From Rhodocaloribacter litoris (GTDB lineage Bacteria > Bacteroidota > Rhodothermia > Rhodothermales > ISCAR-4553): a stretch of DNA of 64,000 nt. The stretch's first letter is position 1. Each line of letters opens with the position of its first letter. Shown one piece after another: positions 31,700 to 40,233 of the stretch. The position numbers and the translations under genes were made by a program. A model generated the notes under the pieces. That model made no database searches. It saw only the letters and a program-made list of their open reading frames with translations, and had not been told where the DNA came from. The stretch lies in contig NZ_CP076718.1 of the NCBI RefSeq assembly GCF_011682235.2, forward strand, positions 1,764,033 to 1,828,032. Reading direction: 5' to 3'.

Positions 31700-32944
31700 A
31701 TGGCCCGTCAGTTCAACGTCCCGGCTTTCTACCGCAGCCCGGTCATCGGGCGGGTGAAAGAGGCCCGCCGCGTGACCGACCCGCGCAAGCGCGACCTGTC
31801 CCCCTCGGTGCTGGACTTCGGGCCGGTGCGCTTCAAGCTCGCCCGTCACTTCGGCTTCTGCTACGGCGTCGAGAACGCCATCGAGATCGCCTACCGCGCC
31901 CTCGACGAGAACCCCGGCCGCCGCCTGTTTCTGCTCTCCGAGATGATCCACAACCCGCACGTCAACGACGACCTGCGGCGGCGCGGCATCCGGTTCCTCC
32001 GCACCACCCGGGGCGAACAGCTCATCCCCTTCGACACCCTCACCCCGGAGGACGTCGTCATCATCCCCGCCTTCGGGGCCTCGCTCGAAGTGGAAGCCGA
32101 GCTCGCCCGCCGGGGCGTCGACACGGTGCGCTACAACACCACCTGCCCGTTCGTCGAGAAAGTGTGGAAACGCAGCGAGCAGATCGGGCAGAAGGGCTTC
32201 ACGGTGGTGGTCCACGGCAAGCGGTACCACGAGGAAACCCGGGCCACGTTCTCCCATGCGAAAGAGGCGGCCCCCGTGGTCGTCGTGCGCGACCTCGGCG
32301 AGGCCGAAGACCTGGCCCGCGTCATCCGGGGCGAGGCCGGCCGCGCCTTCTTCTTCGAACGCTTCGCCGACCGGCACTCCGACGGCTTCGATCCGGACCG
32401 CGACCTCCGCCGCATCGGCGTCGTCAACCAGACGACCATGCTCGCCACCGAGACGCAGGCCATCGCCGACCTGCTCCGCCGGGCCATGATCGACCGCTAC
32501 GGCGAGGCCGACCTCCACGAACACTTCGCCGACACGCGGGACACGCTCTGCTACGCGACGAACGAGAACCAGGACGCCACGAAAGCCCTCCTGGCCGACG
32601 GCGGCGACCTGGCCCTCATCGTCGGCGGCTACAACTCCTCGAACACGAGCCACCTGGTGGAACTGGCCGCCGCCACCATGCCCGCCTACTTCATCAGCGG
32701 AGCCGGAGAGATCGAGGGGCCGAACGTGATCCACCACTTCGACCTGCACACGCACGCACGGCGCACCACCACCGGCTGGCTCCCCGCTCGCCGCCCCCTC
32801 GACCTCGTCCTGACGGCCGGCGCCTCCTGCCCCGACGCCCTCCTCGACGAAGTCCTCCACCGGGTGCTGGACTTCTTCCCCGGCGCCCGCACCGTGGAGG
32901 AAGCCCTGGCTCCCTTCGAACGCCCCTCGACCGAACCGGCATGA
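31700..32944 (+). CDS. ispH: 4-hydroxy-3-methylbut-2-enyl diphosphate reductase, long form
   Basis: The last enzyme of the MEP isoprenoid pathway, a [4Fe-4S] reductase. The three cluster cysteines are C54 (HFGFCYGVENAI), C149 (NTTCPFVEKVW) and C284 (DTLCYATNENQDA). The substrate loop SSNTSHL and GASCPDALLDEVL are present. At 414 residues it is about 100 longer than the E. coli-type enzyme, and its FLLSEMIHNPHVNDDLRRRG block matches the cyanobacterial and plant-chloroplast type. The stop overlaps the start of the next gene as ATGA. Confidence 0.93.
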   Translation: MARQFNVPAFYRSPVIGRVKEARRVTDPRKRDLSPSVLDFGPVRFKLARHFGFCYGVENAIEIAYRALDENPGRRLFLLSEMIHNPHVNDDLRRRGIRFLRTTRGEQLIPFDTLTPEDVVIIPAFGASLEVEAELARRGVDTVRYNTTCPFVEKVWKRSEQIGQKGFTVVVHGKRYHEETRATFSHAKEAAPVVVVRDLGEAEDLARVIRGEAGRAFFFERFADRHSDGFDPDRDLRRIGVVNQTTMLATETQAIADLLRRAMIDRYGEADLHEHFADTRDTLCYATNENQDATKALLADGGDLALIVGGYNSSNTSHLVELAAATMPAYFISGAGEIEGPNVIHHFDLHTHARRTTTGWLPARRPLDLVLTAGASCPDALLDEVLHRVLDFFPGARTVEEALAPFERPSTEPA

Positions 32945-33705
32945 GCTGGTACCGGGAATGGTTCGACCGCGACGAGTACGAACTCGTCTACCGGCAGCGG
33001 GACGACCGCGAGGCCGAGCGTGTGGTCGACCTGATCGAGCGCATCGTCCGGCCCACGCCGGGCGCCGCCATCCTCGACGTCGGCTGCGGGCGCGGGCGGC
33101 ATGCCCGCAGCCTGGCCCGCCGGGGCTACCGCGTCACCGGCATCGACCTCTCCGAACGCGCCCTCGAACAGGCCCGCCGCCGCGCCGCCGAAGAAGGCCT
33201 GCCGGTCACCTTCGAACGGGGCGACATGCGCCTTCCCGCCTGCGACCGCTGCTTCGACGGCGTCGTCAACCTGTTCACCGCCTTCGGCTACTTCGACGAC
33301 GACGCCGACCACGCCCGCGCCCTCGGCGCCATGGCCACGGCCCTGCGCCCCGGCGGCTGGCTCGTCCAGGACTTCCTCAACGCCTCCTTCGTGCGGCGTC
33401 ACCTCATCCCCGAAGACGTGCGGCACGAGAACGGCCTGCTCATCCGGCAGCGCCGCTGGATCGACGACGGGCGCATCAACAAACAGATCGAACTGCACCA
33501 GAACGGCTGCACCCTCACCTTCTGCGAGTCCGTCCGCCTGCTCACCCTGGACGACTTCCGGCGCCTCTACGACGAGGCCGGCCTCGACCTGCTCGACACC
33601 TTCGGCGACTACGACGGCAGCCCCCATCACGAGGACGCCCCCCGGCTGATCCTCTACGCCCGGAAACGTTCCGCCCCGGACGACGGTGTAACGACCACCC
33701 CCTGA
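32941..33705 (+). CDS. Class I SAM-dependent methyltransferase
   Basis: 254 residues. The ATG overlaps the ispH stop by four bases, which fixes the start; a larger open frame to the left is only an out-of-frame reading of ispH. The SAM-binding motif I is ILDVGCGRGRHARSLARRGY, followed by GIDLSERAL (motif II) and FDGVVNLFTAFGYFDDDADH, with ALRPGGWLVQDFLN as motif III. The substrate is unknown. Coupling to ispH does not by itself show a link to isoprenoids. Confidence 0.88.
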   Translation: MSWYREWFDRDEYELVYRQRDDREAERVVDLIERIVRPTPGAAILDVGCGRGRHARSLARRGYRVTGIDLSERALEQARRRAAEEGLPVTFERGDMRLPACDRCFDGVVNLFTAFGYFDDDADHARALGAMATALRPGGWLVQDFLNASFVRRHLIPEDVRHENGLLIRQRRWIDDGRINKQIELHQNGCTLTFCESVRLLTLDDFRRLYDEAGLDLLDTFGDYDGSPHHEDAPRLILYARKRSAPDDGVTTTP

Positions 33706-33723
33706 ACGGCACCGGGACTTCGT

Positions 33724-34404
33724 GTGGACCTCCGCAATCCGACAGGCGAAAACCGAAAGGGCGCCCGCCCCGGACCCCGCGAGCACGCCCTCCGTGCGTG
33801 CCCGCCACGGCCGGGGTATGCTTCGTCGAATTTCGGGCCCCGCCTCCGGTGGTGCCTGGTAGTGGCTTTCCTGCCCCTGCTGGCCGGGTGCGACGTGTTC
33901 TCGCCCCGCACCCCCGAGCCACCCCTCGAGGGGGGCGGCACGTACGAGCAACCCGACACGCCCGAGCAGGTCGTGGCCAACCTGCAGGCCGCCGTGGCCG
34001 AGCTCAACACGCTCAACTACCGCCGCTCGCTGGCCGAGGACCTGACCTTCAAACCGACGGCCACGGCCGAGGCACGGGACCCCATCTGGACGGGCTGGAG
34101 CCGGGCAGAGGAAGAACGGTACTTCAGCACGCTGGCCGCGGCCGCCCAACCGGGCGGCGGCCATCGCCTCGACCTCAACGACCGCACCCTCACCCTGGTC
34201 GACGAGAACCGCTACCTGCTCGACGCCACCTATGTGCTCAGCGTCAACCACCGCCGCACCGACGCCCCGACGACCGTGCAGGGGCGCCTCCAGTGGGTGC
34301 TCACCCGCGACGGCGACGGACTCTGGCACCTCCGCGAGTGGACCGACCAGGAACTCGGCAACAACCCTTCCTGGAGCGACCTGAAAGCCGCCTTCGTCCA
34401 ATGA
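33724..34404 (+). CDS. Putative lipoprotein, NTF2-like
   Basis: Up to 226 residues if the GTG at 33724 is used. The true start is uncertain because the lipobox (LPLLAGC) lies about 55 codons in, and a start nearer to GPRLRWCLVVAFLPLLAGC would make a normal signal peptide. The mature part (VVANLQAAVAELNTLNYRRSLAEDLTF...GLWHLREWTDQ) has the layout of small SnoaL/NTF2-like lipoproteins. It is followed 10 nt later by a gene of similar design, so the two may be diverged duplicates. Confidence 0.65.
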   Translation: MDLRNPTGENRKGARPGPREHALRACPPRPGYASSNFGPRLRWCLVVAFLPLLAGCDVFSPRTPEPPLEGGGTYEQPDTPEQVVANLQAAVAELNTLNYRRSLAEDLTFKPTATAEARDPIWTGWSRAEEERYFSTLAAAAQPGGGHRLDLNDRTLTLVDENRYLLDATYVLSVNHRRTDAPTTVQGRLQWVLTRDGDGLWHLREWTDQELGNNPSWSDLKAAFVQ

Positions 34405-34414
34405 CCCGCCCGGC

Positions 34415-34942
34415 ATGAACGCCCCCCCTGCCCCGGTCCTGACGTATGCGCTCGCCCTGCTGACGGCGGCGGGCCTGGCGGCCTGCAACCCTTTTGCACC
34501 GGCCCTCGAAGAAGGCGATCCCTTCGGCGACCTGCTCGGCGACCCCACCACCGTCGAAGGCTTCTTCACCAACTTCCGCAACGCCTACGAGCTGCGCGAC
34601 CTCTCCCTCTACGAACCCTTGCTCGACTCCGCCTTTACCTTCCTCTGGCACGACTTCGACGCCCAGGTCGACCGCGAATGGGGTTTCGCACAGGACCTCG
34701 AAATCACCCGCCGCCTCTTCCAGAACGCCAGCCTCATCCGCCTCCAGTGGAACCAGATCCTCTCGCAGGACGAACTCCTGCCGGGCCGGCAACTCCGCGT
34801 CATCCGCTCTTTCAACCTGACCATCACCCTCGAAACCGGCGACGTCTTCCGCGGCGACGGGAACGTCAACTTCCTGCTCGTCCGCCCGGACACCACCGCC
34901 GCCTGGAAGCTCCGCCGCTGGCGCGACGAAAGCGAGTTTTGA
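34415..34942 (+). CDS. Putative lipoprotein, NTF2-like, second copy
   Basis: 175 residues with signal MNAPPAPVLTYALALLTAAGLAAC and a clear lipobox. The mature part (VEGFFTNFRNAYELRDLSLYEPLLDSAFTFLWHDFD...AWKLRRWRDESEF) has the alternating helix/strand pattern and the closing W-x-L-R-x-W seen in the gene before it. Function unknown. The two genes are nearly contiguous and read with the ispH-methyltransferase pair, so all four may be one operon. Confidence 0.75.
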   Translation: MNAPPAPVLTYALALLTAAGLAACNPFAPALEEGDPFGDLLGDPTTVEGFFTNFRNAYELRDLSLYEPLLDSAFTFLWHDFDAQVDREWGFAQDLEITRRLFQNASLIRLQWNQILSQDELLPGRQLRVIRSFNLTITLETGDVFRGDGNVNFLLVRPDTTAAWKLRRWRDESEF

Positions 34943-35144
34943 TTTTTACCCTCCACCGCCCTAACCTCCGCTGGCCACGCGCCCCATGTGTTCCTTTGCC
35001 AACAAAGGGGCTGGATAGCAGCAACCCGCAATCTGTCCTCCCCAACGCCGTCCCGGCACACGGACCCGCACGGATGCAAGGCGGATCAGCACGGATCTTT
35101 TAACCGGACCAGCGAGCCGCTAAAGATTCAGGGTACACGCCAGA

Positions 35145-35186
35145 CAACGTGCAACGTGTAACATGAAACGTATAACCTGAAATGGA
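35145..35186 (+). repeat. Heptanucleotide tandem tract running into a start codon
   Basis: Consecutive 7-mers CAACGTG, CAACGTG, TAACATG, AAACGTA, TAACCTG, AAATGGA fill the space up to and including the ATG of the M20 peptidase. The tract occupies the place where a Shine-Dalgarno would be. The rest of the 34943..35181 gap shows no gene. Confidence 0.75.
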
Positions 35187-36552
35187 AAAAGCCCTTGCCT
35201 ACGCCGGCACCCACTTCGACGACTTCGTCGCGCAACTCCAGGACCTGTTGCGGATCCCCTCGATCAGCACCGACCCGGACTACCGGGACGAGGTGCGCCG
35301 GGCTGCCGGCTGGCTTGCCGACCATCTCGAGACGATCGGGATGGCCCACACCGAGGTCCTCGACACGGCGGGGCATCCGGTCGTCTACGCCGAACACGTC
35401 GTGGACCCGGCCCGCCCGACGGTGCTCGTCTACGGCCACTACGACGTGCAACCGCCCGACCCGCTGGCGCTGTGGACCTCCCCCCCCTTCGAGCCGGTCA
35501 TCCGCGACGGGGTGATCTACGCCCGCGGCGCCTGCGACGACAAGGGGCAGCTCTTCATGCACCTGAAGGCCGCCGAGGCCTACCTGGCCACCGGCGAGGG
35601 CCCGCCGGTCAACCTCAAGTTCCTGCTCGAAGGGGAGGAGGAAAGCGGCTCGGAGCACCTGCCCGGCTTCATCGAAGCACACCACGAGCGGCTCGCCGCC
35701 GACATCGTGCTCATCTCCGACACCGACCTCTTCGGCCCCGGCATCCCTTCGATCACGTACGGGCTGCGGGGGCTGGCCTACCTCGAAGTGACGCTCACCG
35801 GCCCGAACCGGGACCTCCACTCGGGCATGTACGGCGGGGCCGTCGAGAACCCCATCAACGCCCTCTGCCGCCTCATCGCCGGGCTGCACGACGCCGACCA
35901 CCGCGTCACGATCCCCGGCTTCTACGACAACGTGGTGCCGCTGACCGAGGAGGAGCGCGCCACCTTCCGCGCTCTCCCGTTCGATGAGCAGGCGTGGGCC
36001 AAGGAAGTGGGCCTGCCGGCAACGAAGACGGAGAAGGGCTACAGCGTCCTCGAAGCCATCTCGGCCCGGCCCACACTCGATGTCAACGGCATCTGGGGCG
36101 GCTATACGGGCAAAGGGGCCAAGACGGTGCTGCCGGCGCAGGCCCACGCCAAGATCTCCATGCGCCTCGTCCCGGACCAGCGGCCCGAGGAGATCGCCGA
36201 GAAAGCCCGGGCGTACTTCGAGGCGAACTGCCCGCCCACCATGAAGCTGTCGTTCCGCTACCTGCACGGGGGCCCCGGGGTGCTCGTCGACACGCACAGC
36301 CCGGCCATGCAGGCGGCGGCCCGCGCCCTGAAGGAGGTCTTCGGCCGTGACCCCTTCTTCATCCGCAGCGGCGGTTCCATCCCCGTCGTCTCCGTGTTCA
36401 AAAAACGCCTGGGCCTGGACAGCGTGCTGATGGGCTTCGGGCTGACCTCGGACGCCATCCACTCCCCCAACGAGCACTTCGGCCTCGACCGGTTCCGCCA
36501 GGGGATCGAATCCATCATCCGCTTTCAGACCCACTACGCCCGCACGCGCTGA
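35182..36552 (+). CDS. M20-family dipeptidase
   Basis: A di-zinc peptidase, 456 residues, without a signal peptide. Metal and catalytic sites are visible: VYGHYDVQPPDPL (His ligand and Asp), GACDDKGQLFMHL (bridging Asp), EGEEESGSEHL (catalytic Glu-Glu), ISDTDLFG and the C-terminal DAIHSPNEHF His ligand. The dimerisation lid is present (YLEVTLTGPNRDLHSGMYGG). It resembles the carnosinase/CNDP-type dipeptidases. The ATG has no upstream ribosome-binding site because a heptad repeat tract ends at it. Confidence 0.93.
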   Translation: MEKALAYAGTHFDDFVAQLQDLLRIPSISTDPDYRDEVRRAAGWLADHLETIGMAHTEVLDTAGHPVVYAEHVVDPARPTVLVYGHYDVQPPDPLALWTSPPFEPVIRDGVIYARGACDDKGQLFMHLKAAEAYLATGEGPPVNLKFLLEGEEESGSEHLPGFIEAHHERLAADIVLISDTDLFGPGIPSITYGLRGLAYLEVTLTGPNRDLHSGMYGGAVENPINALCRLIAGLHDADHRVTIPGFYDNVVPLTEEERATFRALPFDEQAWAKEVGLPATKTEKGYSVLEAISARPTLDVNGIWGGYTGKGAKTVLPAQAHAKISMRLVPDQRPEEIAEKARAYFEANCPPTMKLSFRYLHGGPGVLVDTHSPAMQAAARALKEVFGRDPFFIRSGGSIPVVSVFKKRLGLDSVLMGFGLTSDAIHSPNEHFGLDRFRQGIESIIRFQTHYARTR

Positions 36553-36624
36553 GCGCCCCGAAGGGCGAAACCAGTCCCGGCGGCCCGGACGTAAATGAGC
36601 CGCCGTGAAAAAACGACCGCGCGT

Positions 36625-36653
36625 TTGACAATGCACGGACCGGCTTCATAAAA
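36625..36653 (+). promoter_or_regulatory. Promoter of tRNA-Leu
   Basis: A perfect TTGACA (36625..36630) is followed after 16-17 nt by CATAAA/ATAAAA (36647..36653). Transcription would begin near 36660, about 10 nt before the mature tRNA. Confidence 0.7.
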
Positions 36654-36668
36654 TCGCGACAGTGACCG

Positions 36669-36753
36669 GCCCGGGTGGCGGAATCGGTAGACGCGTCGGA
36701 CTCAAAATCCGATGCCCGTTGAGGGCGTGTGGGTTCGAGTCCCACCCCGGGTA
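36669..36753 (+). tRNA. tRNA-Leu (anticodon CAA)
   Basis: The acceptor arm GCCCGGG (36669..36675) pairs with CCCGGGT (36746..36752), with a G-U first pair and A as discriminator at 36753. The D arm is GGCGGAATCGGTAGACGC. The anticodon stem TCGGA/TCCGA encloses CTCAAAA, giving anticodon CAA. A long class II variable arm (GCCCGTTGAGGGC) and a T arm GTGGG-TTCGAGT-CCCAC follow. CCA is not encoded. The tRNA has its own promoter and terminator and marks the left border of the restriction island. Confidence 0.95.
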
Positions 36754-36760
36754 CTTCCTG

Positions 36761-36801
36761 CGACGCCGCCTTCTCGCGTGAGGGCGGCGTCGTGGTTTTT
36801 T
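36761..36801 (+). terminator. Terminator after tRNA-Leu
   Basis: A perfect 10-bp stem (CGACGCCGCC at 36761..36770 with 36783..36792), a 12-nt loop, then a T-tract (36796..36801). Confidence 0.9.
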
Positions 36802-37066
36802 CAGGGGTGTTTTATGGCGATAGTCAATGATGTGGAGAATTCTGACAACACCCACCTGCCTTGTGCATTGGTAGCACTCTGCATCATTGTGGGGGTAGGT
36901 GAAAGGCTCATTTCTTGGACAATCTACTCGATCCTGCCGCACATTATTGCCTCGGCTACTTGTCACGGATATATTGCGCCCCTGCAGCATCACACCTCGA
37001 AGACGGAGCCGGCGCACAGGCATGCCTGCCGGCTCCTCCGGACGTATCTAACCTCATCGTATTCCC

Positions 37067-39094
37067 TTGGAAACCACCCAACTGAACTGGATCGCCAACT
37101 TCATCTGGGGCATCGCCGATGACGTGCTGCGCGACCTGTATGTGCGCGGGAAATACCGGGACGTGATCCTGCCCATGACCGTCCTGCGCCGCCTCGATGC
37201 GGTGCTCGAGCCGACCAAGCAGGCCGTGCTCGACATGAAGGCCCGCCTCGACGCTGCCGGCATCACCAACCAGGACGCCGCCCTCCGCCAGGCCGCCGGG
37301 CAGGCGTTCTACAACACCTCCGCCTTCACGCTGCGCGACCTGCGCGCCCGGGCGAGCCGCCAGCAGCTCCGCCAGGACTTCGAGGCCTACCTGGACGGGT
37401 TCTCGCCGAATGTGCAGGAAATCCTGGACAACTTCGAGTTCCGTAACCAGATCCCGAAGCTCAGCAAGGCCGACGCCCTCGGCACGCTCATTGAGAAGTT
37501 CCTCTCACCGGACATCAACCTGAGCCCCTACCCGGTGCGGAACGCGGACGGCTCGATCCGCCAGCCGGGCCTCGACAACCACGCGATGGGCACCATCTTC
37601 GAAGAGCTGGTGCGCCGGTTCAACGAGGAGAACAACGAGGAGGCGGGCGAGCACTGGACGCCGCGCGACGCGGTCAAGCTGATGGCGCGGCTGCTGTTCC
37701 TGCCCATCGCCGAAGAGATCGAGTCGGGCACCTACCTGCTCTACGACGGCGCCTGCGGCACGGGCGGCATGCTCACCGTGGCCGAGGAGACGCTGCGGGA
37801 CCTGTCCCGGCAGCACGGCAAGGACGTGGTCACGCACCTCTACGGCCAGGAGATCAACGCCGAGACGTATGCCATCTGCAAGGCCGACCTGCTGCTCAAG
37901 GGCGAGGGCGAGGAGGCCGACCACATCGTCGGCGGGCCGGCGTTCTCGACGCTCGCCAACGATGCCTTCCCCGCCCACGAGTTCGACTTCATGCTCTCCA
38001 ACCCGCCCTACGGCAAGAGCTGGAAGAGCGACCTCGAACGCCTGGGCGGCAAGAAAGGCATCAAAGACCCCCGCTTCGTCGTCCGGCATCGGGGCGAGGA
38101 ACTGCCGCTGTTGCCGCGCACCAGCGACGGCCAGATGCTCTTCCTCGTGAACATGCTCTCGAAGATGAAGCACGGCACGACGCTGGGCAGCCGCATCGCC
38201 GAGGTGCACAACGGCAGCGCCCTCTTCACGGGCGACGCCGGGCAGGGCGAGAGCAACATCCGCCGCTGGATCCTGGAGAACGACTGGCTGGAGGCCATCA
38301 TCGCCCTGCCGCTGAACATGTTCTACAACACCGGCATCGCCACGTACATCTGGGTGCTGACCAACCGCAAGCCCGCGCACCGCCGGGGCAAGGTTCAGCT
38401 CATCGACGCCTCGCCATGGTACCGGCCCCTGCGCAAGAACCTGGGCAAGAAGAACTGCGAGCTTTCGGAGGAAGACATCCAGCGCATCTGCGAAACGTTT
38501 CTCGCTTTCGAGGAGACGGAGCAGAGCAAGATCTTCCCCAATGCGGCCTTCGGCTACTGGAAGGTGACCGTCGAGCGCCCGCTGCGGCTCAGCGGCATCG
38601 ACCCCGAGCGGGCGTACAAGGCCGCCGAGATCCGACGGCTCAAGGAGACGCACGAACGTTCGGAGGAGGCCCCGCCCGTCATCCGCAAGATCCACCGCAA
38701 AGGCGTGGCCCCCAACCCGCTGCGCGGCCTGTTCGAGACGACGATCAAGGGGCGGCCCGCCGTGGTCGAATACGAGCCGGACACCGACCTGCGCGACACC
38801 GAGCAGGTGCCCTTCCTCGAATGCCCGGCCTGCCACACGCCGGGCTATGTGCCGACCGACGACGACGCCCGCCGGTCCATCGACGCCTTCCTGCAGCGCG
38901 AGGTGTTCCCGTATGCGCCCGACGCCTGGTACGATCCCGGCAAGGTCAAGATCGGCTACGAGATCAGCTTCACCCGCTATTTCTATAAGCCCCAGCCCCT
39001 GCGCCCCCTCGACGAGATCCGTGCCGACATCCTGGCCATGGAACGGGAGACGGAAGGGCTGCTGGCGGAGATCCTCGGCGGCGGGCTGGGGTAA
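37067..39094 (+). CDS. hsdM: Type I restriction-modification methyltransferase subunit HsdM
   Basis: The N6-adenine DNA methyltransferase subunit. The start is a TTG (37067) giving (M)ETTQLNWIANFIWGIADDVLRDLYVRGKYRD, the usual N-terminus of this HsdM group; a stop codon lies 18 nt upstream in frame and no ATG is available. It has an HsdM_N helical domain, motif I DGACGTGGM (D227) and the catalytic NPPY at 312-315. The C-terminal 140 residues form an extra region with a zinc-like CPACHTP. At 675 residues it is intact. It is the first gene of the island, about 265 nt after the tRNA terminator; that gap is AT-richer and holds no gene I can support. Confidence 0.93.
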   Translation: METTQLNWIANFIWGIADDVLRDLYVRGKYRDVILPMTVLRRLDAVLEPTKQAVLDMKARLDAAGITNQDAALRQAAGQAFYNTSAFTLRDLRARASRQQLRQDFEAYLDGFSPNVQEILDNFEFRNQIPKLSKADALGTLIEKFLSPDINLSPYPVRNADGSIRQPGLDNHAMGTIFEELVRRFNEENNEEAGEHWTPRDAVKLMARLLFLPIAEEIESGTYLLYDGACGTGGMLTVAEETLRDLSRQHGKDVVTHLYGQEINAETYAICKADLLLKGEGEEADHIVGGPAFSTLANDAFPAHEFDFMLSNPPYGKSWKSDLERLGGKKGIKDPRFVVRHRGEELPLLPRTSDGQMLFLVNMLSKMKHGTTLGSRIAEVHNGSALFTGDAGQGESNIRRWILENDWLEAIIALPLNMFYNTGIATYIWVLTNRKPAHRRGKVQLIDASPWYRPLRKNLGKKNCELSEEDIQRICETFLAFEETEQSKIFPNAAFGYWKVTVERPLRLSGIDPERAYKAAEIRRLKETHERSEEAPPVIRKIHRKGVAPNPLRGLFETTIKGRPAVVEYEPDTDLRDTEQVPFLECPACHTPGYVPTDDDARRSIDAFLQREVFPYAPDAWYDPGKVKIGYEISFTRYFYKPQPLRPLDEIRADILAMERETEGLLAEILGGGLG

Positions 39095-39243
39095 CGCCAT
39101 GCCTGCCAGCCGGCCACCCCGGCGCCGGAGTGCGCTGTATTCGTGTGTGCCCTGAACAAGGGCTTCACCACCGGCGTATGTGCAAGGCAGCGCGAAGCAG
39201 CGCAAGGCGACCGCACCTGGTATGGAGCATGGAAAGCTAATTC

Positions 39244-40224
39244 ATGGCACGAGCCGATCTGATATTGAATCTCATTCGAGCCGCCACTCGTGGCGATCAG
39301 GCACTAGTGCAAAAGACCGCCGAGGCGCTGGCTGCCGACGAAAGGGCGAAGAACCACACCATCTTCGCCGAGCGAATCCTTGCGCAACTCAAACACGAAA
39401 CGAATGGAAAGCCCAGGCCCGTAACTTCACTTCCGGCCCTCCATCGTTCGGGGCCTCTCTGGGCCGAATTGACACCGAAGCGCAGGTTGTCGGATCTCAT
39501 TCTGCCCGGACACGTCGAGGCATCGGTGCGCGAACTCGTTGAAGAACAACACCGCGCAGATCTCTTACGCTCTCATGGTCTGGAACCACGGCACCGTGTG
39601 CTCTTTGCCGGTCCGCCCGGCAATGGGAAAACGTCTCTGGCTGAGGCCATCGCCGATGCGCTGTGCGTACCCTTCCTCGTGGTGCGCTACGAGGCACTCA
39701 TCGGGAGTTATCTCGGCGAAACCGCTCAGCGTGTCGGACAGGTGTTCGAACATGCGCGCTCGCGGCAGTGCGTTCTGTTCTTCGACGAGTTCGACGTCGT
39801 GGGTAAGGAACGCGGTGATGTGCACGAGACCGGTGAAATCAAGCGTGTGGTCAGCTCGTTGCTGCTTCAGGTAGATGCGCTACCAAGCTACGTCGTCGTC
39901 ATTGCCGCGAGCAATCATCCGGAACTGCTCGACCGCGCCGTGTGGCGGCGGTTTCAGCTTCGCCTCGAACTGCCCATGCCACGACAGGGACAGATCGAGG
40001 CGTGGTTCCGTCGCTTCAAAGCGCAAACGGGGCACGATCTGGGCCTCTCTCCACGCAGTCTGGCCCAGAGCCTGAAAGGACTCAGCTTTGCCGAAGTCGA
40101 GGAATTCGGACTGGACGTCTTAAGGCGCATCGTACTGGCCGGGCCGGCCGCCGATCCGCAAGCCATCACAAAAGCCTGTCTGGACCACTGGAAAAAAAGA
40201 TTCTCCCCCGCCGTTCATGAATAA
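39244..40224 (+). CDS. AAA+ ATPase of the protease/ATPase pair in the R-M island
   Basis: A 326-residue classical AAA+ protein (ATPase family AAA core). Walker A is GPPGNGKT (123-130), Walker B VLFFDEFD (177-184), sensor 1 AASN (221-224), and arginine-finger candidates lie in DRAVWRRF (231-236). The N-terminal 90 residues are helical (LIRAATRGDQALVQKTAEALAADE), a likely substrate or partner domain. It lies 9 nt before a subtilisin-like protease gene. Its base composition is visibly less GC-rich than hsdM, so it probably joined the operon separately. By analogy with known AAA/peptidase pairs it could unfold or gate substrate for the protease; this is inference. Confidence 0.88.
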   Translation: MARADLILNLIRAATRGDQALVQKTAEALAADERAKNHTIFAERILAQLKHETNGKPRPVTSLPALHRSGPLWAELTPKRRLSDLILPGHVEASVRELVEEQHRADLLRSHGLEPRHRVLFAGPPGNGKTSLAEAIADALCVPFLVVRYEALIGSYLGETAQRVGQVFEHARSRQCVLFFDEFDVVGKERGDVHETGEIKRVVSSLLLQVDALPSYVVVIAASNHPELLDRAVWRRFQLRLELPMPRQGQIEAWFRRFKAQTGHDLGLSPRSLAQSLKGLSFAEVEEFGLDVLRRIVLAGPAADPQAITKACLDHWKKRFSPAVHE

Positions 40225-40233
40225 AAAGTAACG

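Noticed and set aside
36814..37122. Possible 102-residue protein MAIVNDVENSDNTHLPCALV... after the tRNA terminator
   Set aside because: It starts in the terminator tail, overlaps the hsdM start by about 55 nt in another frame and resembles nothing; the hydrophobic stretch is not enough.
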